A stretch of DNA of 64,000 nt from positions 1,860,001 to 1,924,000 of the forward strand of contig NZ_CP092462.1 of the NCBI RefSeq assembly GCF_022387135.1, in the 5' to 3' direction. The notes under the pieces are model-generated. The model made no database searches. It was not told the DNA's origin and saw only the letters and a list, made by a program, of their open reading frames with translations. The DNA comes from Comamonas sp. B21-038 (GTDB taxonomy: Bacteria; Pseudomonadota; Gammaproteobacteria; Burkholderiales; Burkholderiaceae_C). Positions within the stretch are counted from its first letter, which is position 1; each line of letters opens with the position of its first letter. Made by a program: the position numbers and the translations under genes. This document shows, one piece after another, positions 25,833 to 35,677 of the stretch.

Positions 25833-28800
25833 GGCGCGGTCTCCGGCGCGGCGCTGGCTTGCGCAGGCGCCTCGTCGTGGCGGCTGCGCGAGCGGAACCA
25901 GCTGCGGATCAGCAGGAAAAAGACCGGCACCATGAAAATACCGAGCACGGTCGAGGCCACCATACCGCCCAGCACGGCCGTGCCGATGGCGTTACGCCCG
26001 CCGGCACCGGCGCCGGTGCCAATGGCCAGCGGAATCACGCCAAAGCCAAAGGCCAGCGAGGTCATCAGGATCGGGCGCAAGCGCAGGCGCACCGCCTCCA
26101 CCGTGGCATCAAACAGGCGCTTGCCCTGCTCTTGCAGCTGCACCGCAAATTCGACAATCAAGATGGCATTCTTGGCCGCCAAACCCACGGTGGTGAGCAA
26201 GCCCACCTGGAAGTACACGTCATTGGTCAGGCCCCGGGTATAGGTGGCGGCCAGCGCACCAATCACCCCCAGCGGCACGGCCAGCATCACCGACAGCGGA
26301 ACGGTCCAGCTCTCGTACAGCGCGGCCAGGCACAGGAACACGAACAGGATCGAGATCGCATACAGCATGGGCGCCTGGGCGCCGGACTGGCGCTCTTGCA
26401 GCGACGCGCCGGTCCATTCATAGCCAAGGCCGGCTGGCAGCTTGGCCAGGATGGCTTCGACCTCCTGCATTGCTGCGCCGGAGCTGATGCCGGGTGCTGC
26501 GCGGCCTTCGAACTCGTAGGCCGGGCTGCCGTTGTAGCGCAGCAGCTGGGGCGAGCCGTAGGCCCAGTGCGTGTCGGAGAACGCACCAAAGGGCACCATT
26601 TCGCCGTTCTTGTTGCGCACCGTCCATTTGGCGATGTCCTGCGGCAGCATGCGGTGCGGCGCATCGCCCATGATGTAGACGCGCTTGACGCGGCCATTGT
26701 TCAGGAAGTCATTGACATAGGTGCCGCCCATCGCGCTGGACAGCACGCTGTTGATGTCGGCATATGACAAACCCAGCGCGGCGGCCTTGCGGTCGTCCAC
26801 ATCCACACGCAATTCGGCCGCATCGTCCAGATTGGTCGTGCGTACTGCCGTCAGGTTCGGGTTGGCGCGCATGGCCGCCAGTACCTGGTTGCTGGCTGCC
26901 AACAGCCCGTCGTGGCCGATGCTGTTCATGTCCTTGACCATGAAGTTGAAGCCCGAGCTGGCACCCAGACCGCGCACGGCTGGCGGCAGGATCACCAGCA
27001 CCCGCGCATCGCGGATGCGCGACAGGTCTCTCGTCGCCTTGTTGGCAATGGCCGCGGAAGACTGCGACGCGAGCTGGCGTTCATCCCAGGGCTTGAGGCG
27101 GATGAAGCCGCGCGCCGAACTTTGGTCGCCGTTGAGGCCCGAGACCTGGTTGAAGCTGATGATGTCGGGCTGCTTGAGCAGGTATTCGCGCACCTCGTCG
27201 AGCACGTCCTGCAGGCGCGCATCGGCTGCGCCGGACGGCAGGTTGACGTTCACATAGAGAAAGCCCTGGTCTTCATCAGGCAGGAACGAGGTCGGCAGCT
27301 TGTGCATCAGCAGCCACACGCCCAGCAGCACGGCGATGAAGATCAGCATCATGCGCTTGGCGCGGCGCAGGCTGCGGGCGACGATGCCCTGGTAGCGTGT
27401 GGCCGTGCGGTCGAAATTGCGGTTGAACCAGCGGAAGAACCGGTCGCTGATGCCAAACAGGCCCTTGCGGATGGCGCGCTCATGGCCGCCGGCATGCTCG
27501 GGCGCCTTCAGCAGGGTGGCACACAGCGCCGGGGTCAACGTCAATGCGACAAACACCGACAGCGCCATCGCCGCGACGATGGTGATCGAGAACTGGCGGT
27601 AGATCACCCCGGTGGATCCGCCAAAGAAGGCCATTGGCACAAACACCGCCGACAAGGTCACGCCAATACCGACCAGCGCCGGTGTGATCTCCCGCATCGA
27701 GACCTTGGTTGCCTCCTTGGCGGACATGCCCGTCTCGTGCATCACCCGCTCGACGTTCTCCACCACGACGATCGCATCGTCCACCAGCAGGCCGATCGCC
27801 AGCACCATCGCGAACATCGTCAAGGTATTGATGGAGTACCCGGCGATCGACAACACGCCAAAGGTGCCCAGCAGCACCACCGGCACGGCAATGGCCGGGA
27901 TCAACGTGGCGCGCAGGTTCTGCAAAAACACGAACATGACGATCACCACCAGCACCATGGCCTCGCCCAGCGCAGCGACCACCTCGTGGATGGAGGCGCG
28001 CACAAAGGGCGTGGAGTCCGAGCTGACGAAGTAATCGATCTGGTTGGGGAAGTACGGCTTCATCTCGGCCAGCTTGGCCGCAACAGCATCGGAGACCGCC
28101 ATCGCATTGGCGCCATCGGCCAGGATGATGCCCATGCCGGCGCCGCGCATGCCGTTGAGCTTGGCCTGCACGTTCAGGTTTTCGGCGCCCAGCTCCACGC
28201 GGGCGACATCCTTCATGGTGACCACCGAGCCATCGGTGGCGGCCTTGAGCACGATGTCCTCGAACTGGTCCACCGTCTTGAGCTTGGTGCGCGCCGTGAT
28301 CGTCGCATTGAGTTGCTGGTTGTTCACCGCTGGCAGCGCGCCCAGCTGGCCGGCCGAGACCTGGGCGTTTTGCGCATTGAGCGCATTGGCCAAGTCCGAC
28401 GGCATCAGTCCAAATTTCTCCATCTTGGCCGGGTCCATCCAGATGCGCATCGCATATGAGGTGCCAAAGACGTTGATGTCGCCCACGCCTTCGAGGCGCC
28501 CGATCACATCGACCAGACTGGCATTGATGTAGTCACCAATGTCGACCTCGGTCATCGTGGGGTCTTGGGAGTAGAAGCTGTAGGTGACCAGAAAATCCTG
28601 GCCGCCCTTGTTGATGAACACGCCCCGGCTCTTGACCGATTCGGGCAGGCGGTTGAGCGCGCCCTGGATCTTGTTTTGCACCTGCACCTGGGCGACATCG
28701 ACATTGGTGCCGGGCGCAAAGGTCAAGGTGATGCGGGCTTGGCCAGAGGCATTGCTGGTCGCGCTCATGTAGAGCATGTTGTCGATGCCCTTGAGCTGCT

Positions 28801-28999
28801 GCTCGATGATCTGCGTGACGGAGTTCTCGACCGTCTCGGCCGACGCACCGGTGTACTGGGTACCGATGGTGACGCGCGGCGGCGCAATCTCGGGGTATTG
28901 CTCCAGCGGCAGCTTGGAGATGGACAGTGCCCCGCCCAGCATGATGATGATGGCGATCACCCACGCAAAAATGGGGCGCTGAATAAAAAACTGTGCCAT
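25829..28999 (-). CDS. RND multidrug efflux pump, inner-membrane HAE1 type (AcrB/MexB-like)
   Basis: A 1,056-residue proton-driven exporter. It opens MAQFFIQRPIFAWVIAII as AcrB homologues do. The proton-relay aspartates are in GLLVDDAIVVVENV near residue 405, the relay Lys is in VGLAAKNAILIVEFAVQL near residue 945, and porter-domain segments flank them. Twelve membrane helices are expected. It is 26 bases downstream of the adaptor gene and overlaps the channel gene, so it is a full tripartite operon. Likely substrates are hydrophobic antibiotics or solvents, by family only. Confidence 0.97.
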   Translation of the reverse strand: MAQFFIQRPIFAWVIAIIIMLGGALSISKLPLEQYPEIAPPRVTIGTQYTGASAETVENSVTQIIEQQLKGIDNMLYMSATSNASGQARITLTFAPGTNVDVAQVQVQNKIQGALNRLPESVKSRGVFINKGGQDFLVTYSFYSQDPTMTEVDIGDYINASLVDVIGRLEGVGDINVFGTSYAMRIWMDPAKMEKFGLMPSDLANALNAQNAQVSAGQLGALPAVNNQQLNATITARTKLKTVDQFEDIVLKAATDGSVVTMKDVARVELGAENLNVQAKLNGMRGAGMGIILADGANAMAVSDAVAAKLAEMKPYFPNQIDYFVSSDSTPFVRASIHEVVAALGEAMVLVVIVMFVFLQNLRATLIPAIAVPVVLLGTFGVLSIAGYSINTLTMFAMVLAIGLLVDDAIVVVENVERVMHETGMSAKEATKVSMREITPALVGIGVTLSAVFVPMAFFGGSTGVIYRQFSITIVAAMALSVFVALTLTPALCATLLKAPEHAGGHERAIRKGLFGISDRFFRWFNRNFDRTATRYQGIVARSLRRAKRMMLIFIAVLLGVWLLMHKLPTSFLPDEDQGFLYVNVNLPSGAADARLQDVLDEVREYLLKQPDIISFNQVSGLNGDQSSARGFIRLKPWDERQLASQSSAAIANKATRDLSRIRDARVLVILPPAVRGLGASSGFNFMVKDMNSIGHDGLLAASNQVLAAMRANPNLTAVRTTNLDDAAELRVDVDDRKAAALGLSYADINSVLSSAMGGTYVNDFLNNGRVKRVYIMGDAPHRMLPQDIAKWTVRNKNGEMVPFGAFSDTHWAYGSPQLLRYNGSPAYEFEGRAAPGISSGAAMQEVEAILAKLPAGLGYEWTGASLQERQSGAQAPMLYAISILFVFLCLAALYESWTVPLSVMLAVPLGVIGALAATYTRGLTNDVYFQVGLLTTVGLAAKNAILIVEFAVQLQEQGKRLFDATVEAVRLRLRPILMTSLAFGFGVIPLAIGTGAGAGGRNAIGTAVLGGMVASTVLGIFMVPVFFLLIRSWFRSRSRHDEAPAQASAAPETAP

Positions 29000-29025
29000 G
29001 GATGCAGCCTCGGATTCTGGGGGTG

Positions 29026-30321
29026 TTACTGGGCTGCTGCCGGCGCTGCGGCCTGGCCGGGCACGCGCCCAGGGCTGCGGACGCGCTCGGCCTGCGCCTT
29101 CAGATCCACCTCGGTGACGCGCACCTTGTCACCCTCCTTGACACGCTGGAAGCCATCGACCACCACGCGCTCCCCCGACTTGAGGCCACTGCCCACCAGC
29201 CACTGGCTGCCCACAGCACGGTCGAGCTGCAGCGCGCGCTTTTGCACCTTGTCGTCGGCCGTGACCACCAGCACGGTCGGCTTGCCGGTGAGGTCGCGCA
29301 CCACCGACTGCTGGGGCACCAGCAGTGCATCTGGCGCCACTGCGGTTGGCAGCAGCGCCTGCACATACATGTTGGGCATCAATACGCCATCGGGGTTGGG
29401 GACCTGGGCACGCAAGGTGACGGTGCCTGTCGTGGGGCTGACGATCACCCCGGAGAACTTGAGCTTGGCCTCGTGGCTGTACTCGGTGCCGTCATCGAGC
29501 CGGATGCGCACCGGAATCTGGTCGCCTTCAAGGCGCTGAAAGCGGCCCGCCTTCAGGTCGCGCTGCAGCTGCAGCATCTCGGTGCTCGATTGGGTGAAGT
29601 CCACATACATGGGATCGAGTTGCACCACGGTGGTGAGCGCCGTCGCCTGGTTGGCGGTGACCAGCGCACCGGGCGTGACCGCCGAGGTGCTGACCCTGCC
29701 GCTGATCGGCGAACTGATACGGGTGTACTGCAGATTGATCCGGGCATTGTCCAGCGCTGCCTGCGCGACGGCCACGTCGGAAGCGGTCTGCGCCACCAGC
29801 GCCTGGCTGTCATCGAAGACCTGGCGGCTGATGGCATCGATCTTGACCAGCTCGCTGTTGCGCGCTGCATTGCTGCGCGCCGTCTGCGCGGTGGCCTTGG
29901 CCTTGGCCAGCGCCGCCTCGGCACTGTTGACGGAGGCCCGCGCGGGCCGGTCATCGAGCTGGTACAGCGCCTGACCCGCCTTGACGGCGGCGCCTTCGGT
30001 GAACAGGCGCTTTTCCACAATGCCGTTGGCCTGGGGGCGAATCTCGGCAATCATGAAGGCACTGGTGCGCCCGGGCAGCTCCGCCGTCAGCTGCTGCGAT
30101 GCTGCCTGGACCGTGATGATGCCGACCTCCGGTGCCTGCGGCGCGGCGGCTGCGGGTGCGGGCTTGTCCGAACACGCAGCCAGCAGACCGATGGCGCCGA
30201 CCACAGCACCTGTGCGGACCAGACGACCCAACGCGCGGGGGGATGAGTGCTTTCCGACGGTTGCCAAGGATTGAAACGTTGCCAGGGACTGGCGCGAAAA
30301 ATTGGAAACATCCGGCATCAT
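29026..30321 (-). CDS. RND efflux periplasmic adaptor lipoprotein (AcrA/MexA family)
   Basis: A 431-residue membrane-fusion protein. Lipobox LLAACSDKP lies about 50 residues from the chosen start. It continues with the barrel-sandwich and hairpin domains (AVKAGQALYQLDDRPARA, then NLQYTRISSPISGRVST). The start at 30321 or 30318 (MMPDVSNF) was chosen because the open frame upstream is unlike the family, yet even this leaves a rather long leader. It is the first gene of the efflux operon. No regulator gene lies next to it; the upstream 235 bases carry the promoters for this operon and the divergent cbiX gene. Confidence 0.93.
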   Translation of the reverse strand: MMPDVSNFSRQSLATFQSLATVGKHSSPRALGRLVRTGAVVGAIGLLAACSDKPAPAAAAPQAPEVGIITVQAASQQLTAELPGRTSAFMIAEIRPQANGIVEKRLFTEGAAVKAGQALYQLDDRPARASVNSAEAALAKAKATAQTARSNAARNSELVKIDAISRQVFDDSQALVAQTASDVAVAQAALDNARINLQYTRISSPISGRVSTSAVTPGALVTANQATALTTVVQLDPMYVDFTQSSTEMLQLQRDLKAGRFQRLEGDQIPVRIRLDDGTEYSHEAKLKFSGVIVSPTTGTVTLRAQVPNPDGVLMPNMYVQALLPTAVAPDALLVPQQSVVRDLTGKPTVLVVTADDKVQKRALQLDRAVGSQWLVGSGLKSGERVVVDGFQRVKEGDKVRVTEVDLKAQAERVRSPGRVPGQAAAPAAAQ

Positions 30322-30557
30322 CGGTTTTGGCTTCAAGGTAGAGCAAACTACTATTTTTACAGCTAAATATGTAGGCAGTGTAAAGCGCCGCGCGGGATTG
30401 CCAGGTTTCAGACCCTGGCTGCGCAAGCTGTACATTTTGCTACATTCGTATCCGTTTCGGTGGCCCATCGGGCCCGGGTATGGGAAAGCGATAATGCCTA
30501 AAGGTTCCTAGCTTTACCCACGGCGGCTTATGTTTCAGCCGCTAACGTCCTACGCAC

Positions 30558-30953
30558 ATGTCTTCCACCACCTCTTCCATCGGATTGATTCTGTTGTCCC
30601 ACGGCTCCAAGGACCCGGTCTGGCGCCGCAATGCGGAACACCTGCTCGCCCAGGTGCAGCAAGCGCAACCCGCCGCTGCGGTGGCTTGCGCCTATCTTGA
30701 CTGGTGCGACCCACCGCTCGGCCACGCCGTTGCCCAGCTGCTGCAGTCGCATCCCCAATTGACGCAAATCACCATCTGGCCGCTGCTGTTTGGCGTCGGC
30801 AAACATGCCAGCGAAGACATTCCAGCGCTGGTCGAGGAACTCGCGCCCCTCCATCCCGAGGTGCAGCTGCGCATTGCCCCGGCGATGGGCGAGGATGCGC
30901 GCGTCATCGGGCTGCTGGCGGCCATGGCGGGCGGCTACCTGGAAGGCGCGTAG
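30558..30953 (+). CDS. Small CbiX/SirB-type sirohydrochlorin chelatase
   Basis: A 131-residue single-domain chelatase of the CbiX-S type. The active-site His is in GLILLSHGSKDPVWRRNAE near residue 15, and a second metal-binding His is in WPLLFGVGKHASEDIP near residue 84. Single-domain forms act as homodimers that insert metal (Fe, Co or Ni) into sirohydrochlorin. The nearby cysB-like gene suggests a siroheme and sulphite-reductase link. Confidence 0.88.
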   Translation: MSSTTSSIGLILLSHGSKDPVWRRNAEHLLAQVQQAQPAAAVACAYLDWCDPPLGHAVAQLLQSHPQLTQITIWPLLFGVGKHASEDIPALVEELAPLHPEVQLRIAPAMGEDARVIGLLAAMAGGYLEGA

Positions 30954-31090
30954 CCGCGCTAAATCTCCGGCGGCCCATATATGCCGCCGGTACCCGGTTG
31001 CGGCAGGCTCCAGCGGGTGCATGTCTGAAAAATCCGCCCCAGAGGCTGGATTTCTGCAGAGAGGCTGATTTTTATATTCCAATCAAGCAT

Positions 31091-31119
31091 AATGATGCAA
31101 ATTCATATTCCGCATCATT
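31091..31119. promoter_or_regulatory. Inverted repeat just before the cysB-like start
   Basis: AATGATGC and its complement GCATCATT are separated by 13 bases and end 2 bases before the start at 31122. It fits an autoregulatory operator or a translation-controlling hairpin. Confidence 0.4.
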
Positions 31120-31121
31120 GT

Positions 31122-32063
31122 ATGAACCTGCATCAGTTCCGCTTTGTGCAAGAGGCCGCACGCCGCAACCTCAATCTGACCGAGGCGGCGAAGGCACTGC
31201 ACACCTCGCAACCCGGCGTCTCCAAGGCCATCATCGAGCTGGAGGAGGAGCTGGGCATCGACATCTTCGCGCGCCATGGCAAGCGGCTCAAGCGCATCAC
31301 CGAGCCTGGGCAGCAGGTGCTGCGCAGCATCGAGATCATCATGCGCGAGGTCGGCAACCTCAAACGCATCGGCGACCAGTACAGCGCGCAGGACAGCGGC
31401 ACCCTCTCCATCGCCACCACCCACACCCAGGCGCGTTATGTGCTGCCCACGCCGGTGGCACGGCTGCGCGAGCACTATCCCAAGGTGACAGTCAGCCTGC
31501 ACCAGGCCACACCGGCCGAAGTGGCACGCATGGTGATCGACGAGCAGGCCGATCTGGGCATGGCCACCGAGTCGCTGGCCGACTACCCCGAACTGGTGAC
31601 CCTGCCCTGCTATGAATGGCAGCACGTGCTGGTCATGCCGCACCAACACCCTCTGGCCCAGAAGGAGCGCATCAATCTGGAGGACATTGCCGCAGAGCCG
31701 TTGATCACCTACCACCCATCGTTTACCGGCCGGGGCAAGATCGACGCGGCGATGGCTGCCCGCCAGCTCACCCCCAAGATTGTCCTGGAGGCGATTGACT
31801 CAGACGTGATCAAGACCTATGTGCGGCTGGGCCTGGGCATCGGCATCGTGGCCGAGATGGCCATGCGCGATGATCCGCTCAAGGACCTGGCCGTGCGGCC
31901 CGTCGGCCATCTGTTTGGCGAAAGCGTGGCGCGCGTGGCCTTCAAGCGTGGCGCATACATGCGTAATTTTGTCTACAAATTTGCCGAGCTGCTCAGCGAC
32001 CGACTCAGCCGTGATCTGATCGCCCGTGCCATGGTCGGCCATGTGGCTGACTACGAGCTCTGA
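31122..32063 (+). CDS. cysB: CysB/Cbl-like LysR regulator of sulphur assimilation
   Basis: A 313-residue LysR-type regulator. The N-terminal part MNLHQFRFVQEAARRNLNLTEAAKALHTS and GVSKAIIELEEELGIDIFARHGKRL are characteristic of CysB rather than general LysR proteins, as is the C-terminal length. The start at 31122 was chosen over 31092 because the family begins here and the upstream codons overlap an inverted repeat. It would activate cysteine and sulphonate genes in response to N-acetylserine or sulphate signals. Assignment as CysB versus Cbl or another paralogue is not settled. Confidence 0.85.
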   Translation: MNLHQFRFVQEAARRNLNLTEAAKALHTSQPGVSKAIIELEEELGIDIFARHGKRLKRITEPGQQVLRSIEIIMREVGNLKRIGDQYSAQDSGTLSIATTHTQARYVLPTPVARLREHYPKVTVSLHQATPAEVARMVIDEQADLGMATESLADYPELVTLPCYEWQHVLVMPHQHPLAQKERINLEDIAAEPLITYHPSFTGRGKIDAAMAARQLTPKIVLEAIDSDVIKTYVRLGLGIGIVAEMAMRDDPLKDLAVRPVGHLFGESVARVAFKRGAYMRNFVYKFAELLSDRLSRDLIARAMVGHVADYEL

Positions 32064-32153
32064 CCCGCACCCGTCTCCCAACCCAAACCGCTTACTGATC
32101 GATAGATCGCAGTCCGGCTCGCCGGCTGCGGTTGTTTTCCAGCCCTGATCACC

Positions 32154-33317
32154 ATGTCCGCCTCCGCCCACACCCCGTCGTTCCCCAGCCGTCTGCCCCA
32201 TGTGGGCACCACCATCTTCACCGTCATGTCGGCGCTCGCGGCCGAGCACAAGGCCGTCAATCTGGGCCAGGGCTTTCCGGACTTTGGCTGCGACCCAGCC
32301 TTGATCGACAGCGTCAGCCGCGCCATGCAGGCCGACCACAACCAGTACCCGCCGATGACCGGTGTACCGGCCTTGCGCGAGGTGGTGGCCCAGAAGATCG
32401 AAGCGCTCTACGGCAAGCGCTACGACGCCAACAGCGAGATCACCGTTACCGCCGGTGCCACGCAGGCGATCCTCACCGTCATCCTCAGCTGCGTGAGCCC
32501 CGGCGACGAAGTCATCGTGCTGGACCCCTGCTACGACAGCTACGTGCCCAATATCGAGCTGGCCGGCGGCGTGCCGGTGCGCGTACCGCTGACGCCCAAG
32601 ACCTTCCGCCCAGACTTTGGCAAGATCGCCGCAGCGATCACCTCCAAGACGCGGCTGCTGCTGATCAACACGCCGCACAACCCCAGCGGCACCACCTGGA
32701 CCGCGCAGGAGATGCAGCAGCTGCAAGACCTGCTGGCGCCCACCAACATCCTGCTGCTGGCCGATGAGGTCTATGAGCACATGGTGTTCGACGGCGAACG
32801 CCATGAGAGCGCATCGCGCTACCCCGGCCTGGCCGCGCGCGCCTATGTGGTGAGCAGCTTTGGCAAGACCTTCCATGTCACCGGCTGGAAGGTCGCCACC
32901 GTTGCTGCACCAGCGCCGCTGACGGCGGAATTCCGCAAGGTGCACCAGTTCAATGTCTTCACCGTCAACACCCCGATGCAGGTCGGCCTGGCCGAGTACC
33001 TGAAGGACCCGGCGCCCTACCTGAATCTGCCCGCTTTCTACCAGAAGAAGCGCGATCTGTTCCGCGCCGGCCTCGAAGGCTCGCGCCTGAAGCTGCTGCC
33101 CAGCTCCGGCACCTATTTCCAGTGCGTGGACATCTCCGCCGTGACCGATGCCAGCGAAGCAGAGTTCTGCCAGCAGCTGGTCAAGGACCTGGGCGTAGCA
33201 GCCATTCCGCTGTCTGCGTTTTATGGCAACGGCTTTGACCAGCAGGTGGTGCGCTTTTGCTATGCCAAAAAGGACGAGACCTTGCTCGCGGCGCTGGAAC
33301 GTCTGCGCAAGCTGTAA
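32154..33317 (+). CDS. ybdL: PLP-dependent aminotransferase, methionine aminotransferase (YbdL) type
   Basis: A 387-residue class I/II aminotransferase. Family hallmarks are VNLGQGFPDF, the NPSGTTW loop (Asn binding the PLP ring), the Asp-x-x-Tyr of LADEVYEH and the PLP Lys in SSFGKTFHVTGWK near residue 240. Start, length and the segment PHVGTTIFTVMSALAAEHKAV match E. coli YbdL. It is followed by a strong bidirectional terminator. Confidence 0.9.
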   Translation: MSASAHTPSFPSRLPHVGTTIFTVMSALAAEHKAVNLGQGFPDFGCDPALIDSVSRAMQADHNQYPPMTGVPALREVVAQKIEALYGKRYDANSEITVTAGATQAILTVILSCVSPGDEVIVLDPCYDSYVPNIELAGGVPVRVPLTPKTFRPDFGKIAAAITSKTRLLLINTPHNPSGTTWTAQEMQQLQDLLAPTNILLLADEVYEHMVFDGERHESASRYPGLAARAYVVSSFGKTFHVTGWKVATVAAPAPLTAEFRKVHQFNVFTVNTPMQVGLAEYLKDPAPYLNLPAFYQKKRDLFRAGLEGSRLKLLPSSGTYFQCVDISAVTDASEAEFCQQLVKDLGVAAIPLSAFYGNGFDQQVVRFCYAKKDETLLAALERLRKL

Positions 33318-33335
33318 AGCGCCCTCTTCCCTGGC

Positions 33336-33372
33336 AAAAAGCCCGGCGAGAACCCATCTCGCCGGGCTTTTT
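33336..33372. terminator. Bidirectional terminator between ybdL and rng
   Basis: Stem GCCCGGCGAGA paired with TCTCGCCGGGC, flanked by AAAAA on the left and TTTTT on the right, serving both the plus-strand ybdL and minus-strand rng. Confidence 0.9.
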
Positions 33373-33408
33373 GTTGGCTGCCTGCTGTCAGCCGTCAGTG
33401 GCCCAGTG

Positions 33409-34896
33409 CTACAGCAGCACGATATCGTACTGGTCCGAGCCGTCCCGCCCCTCCGCCTGCAGCGAGATCGGCTTGCCAATGAAATCGGACAGCCCGGCCA
33501 GGTGCTGGCTTTCCTCGTCCAGCAGCATCTCGATCACCGGCGGGGCGGCAAGCACGCGGAACTCCTTGGGGTTGAACTGGCGCGCCTCGCGCAGAATCTC
33601 GCGCAGGATGTCGTAGCAGACCGTCCGCACGGTCTTGACCTCGCCCACCCCATGGCAGACCGGACAGGAGGTGCAGAGCATATGGGCCAGGGATTCACGC
33701 GTGCGCTTGCGTGTCATCTCCACCAGGCCCAGCTGGGAGAACTCGCCGCACATGGTCTTGACGCGGTCGCGCTGCAGCTGCTTGCGCAGCTCATGCAGCA
33801 CCTGCGCCTGGTGGTCCTCATGCACCATGTCGATAAAGTCCACGATGATGATGCCGCCCAGGTTGCGCAGCCGCAGCTGGCGGGCAATCGCATGGGCCGC
33901 TTCCAGGTTGGTCTTGAAGATGGTGTCGTCAAAATTGCGCGCACCGACATAGCCGCCGGTGTTCACATCGACGGTCGTCAAGGCCTCGGTCTGGTCGACG
34001 ATCAGGTAGCCGCCCGACTTGAGATCGACACGCCGGCCCAGCGCACGCGCAATTTCCTCATCGACCGAGTACAGATCGAAAATCGGGCGCTCGCCCTTGT
34101 ACAGCTGCAGCTTGGGCAGCGCGGCGGGCATGAACTCCTGGCCAAACTGCTGCAGCAGCACGAACTGCTCGCGCGAGTCGATGCGGATCGACTGGGTGTT
34201 CTCCGTCACCATATCGCGCAGCACGCGCTGCATCAGGCTCAGGTCCTGGTGCAGCAAGGTTTTGGCAGCCTGCTTGGCGGCGCTTTCCTTGATGCGCTTC
34301 CAGACCTTGCGCAGGTAGCTGATGTCTTCGGCCAGCTCCTCGTCGCTGGAGTCCTCGCCATTGGTGCGCAAGATAAAGCCACCGCCGCCACCCGTTTGCG
34401 CGGTGCCCACCAGCGCCTGCAGGCGGGCGCGCAAGGCATCGCGCTCGTTCTGCGGAATCTTTTGCGACACGCCGATATGGTCGTCCTGCGGCAGGTACAC
34501 CAGCAGGCGCCCGGCAATGCTGATCTGCGTGGACAGCCGCGCGCCCTTGGTGCCGATGGGGTCCTTGATGACCTGCACCATGATGGACTGGCCCTCGAAA
34601 ATCTGCTTTTCAATCGGCACCTGGGGTTCGCCCTTGCGCGCGAACATCGGCGCCAGACCGCCTTCCTGGCGCTGCCAGACATCGGCCACATGCAGGAACG
34701 CGGCGCGTTCCAGGCCAATGTCGATGAACGCAGACTGCATACCAGGCAGCACACGCGATATCTTGCCGAGGTAGACATTGCCGACCAGGCCGCGCTCCAG
34801 AGTGCGCTCATGGTGCAGCTCCTGCACGGCGCCGCCCTCGATGACCGCCACCCGCGTCTCCTGCGGGGCCCAGTTGATCAAAATATCATTTTGCAT
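33409..34896 (-). CDS. rng: Ribonuclease G
   Basis: A 495-residue endoribonuclease involved in 16S rRNA 5' maturation and mRNA decay. The S1 domain starts near residue 37 (RGLVGNVYLGKISRVLPGMQSAFIDIG), the catalytic metal-binding aspartates lie in TVDVNTGGYVG and GGIIIVDFIDM, and the zinc-link CPVC is in TSCPVCHGVG. The absence of a long C-terminal scaffold makes it RNase G rather than E. The start MQNDILINW was chosen because it aligns with the family; a Met 3 codons earlier exists. Confidence 0.96.
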   Translation of the reverse strand: MQNDILINWAPQETRVAVIEGGAVQELHHERTLERGLVGNVYLGKISRVLPGMQSAFIDIGLERAAFLHVADVWQRQEGGLAPMFARKGEPQVPIEKQIFEGQSIMVQVIKDPIGTKGARLSTQISIAGRLLVYLPQDDHIGVSQKIPQNERDALRARLQALVGTAQTGGGGGFILRTNGEDSSDEELAEDISYLRKVWKRIKESAAKQAAKTLLHQDLSLMQRVLRDMVTENTQSIRIDSREQFVLLQQFGQEFMPAALPKLQLYKGERPIFDLYSVDEEIARALGRRVDLKSGGYLIVDQTEALTTVDVNTGGYVGARNFDDTIFKTNLEAAHAIARQLRLRNLGGIIIVDFIDMVHEDHQAQVLHELRKQLQRDRVKTMCGEFSQLGLVEMTRKRTRESLAHMLCTSCPVCHGVGEVKTVRTVCYDILREILREARQFNPKEFRVLAAPPVIEMLLDEESQHLAGLSDFIGKPISLQAEGRDGSDQYDIVLL

Positions 34897-34907
34897 AGAA
34901 GTCATTC

Positions 34908-35522
34908 TCAGATGGCAAACCCTGCAGCCCGCAGCACATTGGCCGTCTCGAACACCGGCAGCCCCATGATGCCTGAATAGCTGCCGCTGATCCTGGCAAT
35001 ATACGCTGCCGCCCGCCCCTGCACCCCATAGGCGCCCGCCTTGCCCATGGGCTCGCCACTGGCGACATAGGCATCAATCTGCGCGCTGTCCATCACCGCA
35101 AACTCCACGCTGGAGACCGACAGGCTGGTCAGGCGCTTGCGCCCGCTTTGCAGCGCCACCGCCGTCAAGACGCGGTGCGTCTTGCCGCTGAGCGCCTGCA
35201 GCATCTCGCGGGCCTGTTCTTGCGACCCGGGCTTGCCCAGAATATGCCGGCCCAGCGACACCGTGGTGTCAGAGCAGAGAATCGGCGCCTGCTCCAGCCC
35301 GCGCCGCTGCAGGCGGGCGATGGCAGCATCGAGCTTCAAGCCGGTCACGCGCTGAACATAGTCGGTGGCCGATTCGCGCGGCAGCACCTGCTCCAGCGCC
35401 TCGGGGTCCTGGGGTTCGGGGTCGTGGTCCTGCGCCACCAGCAGGCGGTGGGCGATACCGATCTGTTCGAGCAGTTGACTGCGGCGGGGTGACTGCGAGG
35501 CCAGGTAGACAAAGGAATGCAT
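34908..35522 (-). CDS. maf: Maf-type nucleoside triphosphate pyrophosphatase
   Basis: A 204-residue house-cleaning enzyme that hydrolyses non-canonical or excess nucleotides. The substrate motif ASQSPRRSQLLEQIGI is at the N-terminus and CSDTTVSLG holds the catalytic Asp. The later KTHRVLTAVAL and GKAGAYGVQGRAA segments are also family marks. The start at 35522 (MHSFVYLASQS) gives the normal length. It lies 11 bases before rng in the usual rsfS-rlmH-maf-rng order. Confidence 0.94.
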   Translation of the reverse strand: MHSFVYLASQSPRRSQLLEQIGIAHRLLVAQDHDPEPQDPEALEQVLPRESATDYVQRVTGLKLDAAIARLQRRGLEQAPILCSDTTVSLGRHILGKPGSQEQAREMLQALSGKTHRVLTAVALQSGRKRLTSLSVSSVEFAVMDSAQIDAYVASGEPMGKAGAYGVQGRAAAYIARISGSYSGIMGLPVFETANVLRAAGFAI

Positions 35523-35677
35523 GGGAAGGGAGCGAGGCCTTGATTTGAAAAAAGCGCCTGCGCCCATCAATCCAGCGCAAGCAGCTATTATTTTTGCAGC
35601 ATAACGCATCCAGCAGCCCACTGGCAAGCGGGGATATTGCGCTGCCCTCACCCCGCCTTGCGGCTGGTGCCACCGGC

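Noticed and set aside
24246..26243. 665-codon plus-strand frame
   Set aside because: Antisense to the efflux channel and pump genes, which have clear motifs.
31800..33479. 559-codon minus-strand frame
   Set aside because: Antisense to the ybdL aminotransferase; composition is that of a shadow frame.
33223..34980. 585-codon plus-strand frame
   Set aside because: Antisense to rng and overlapping the end of ybdL; no protein-like motifs.
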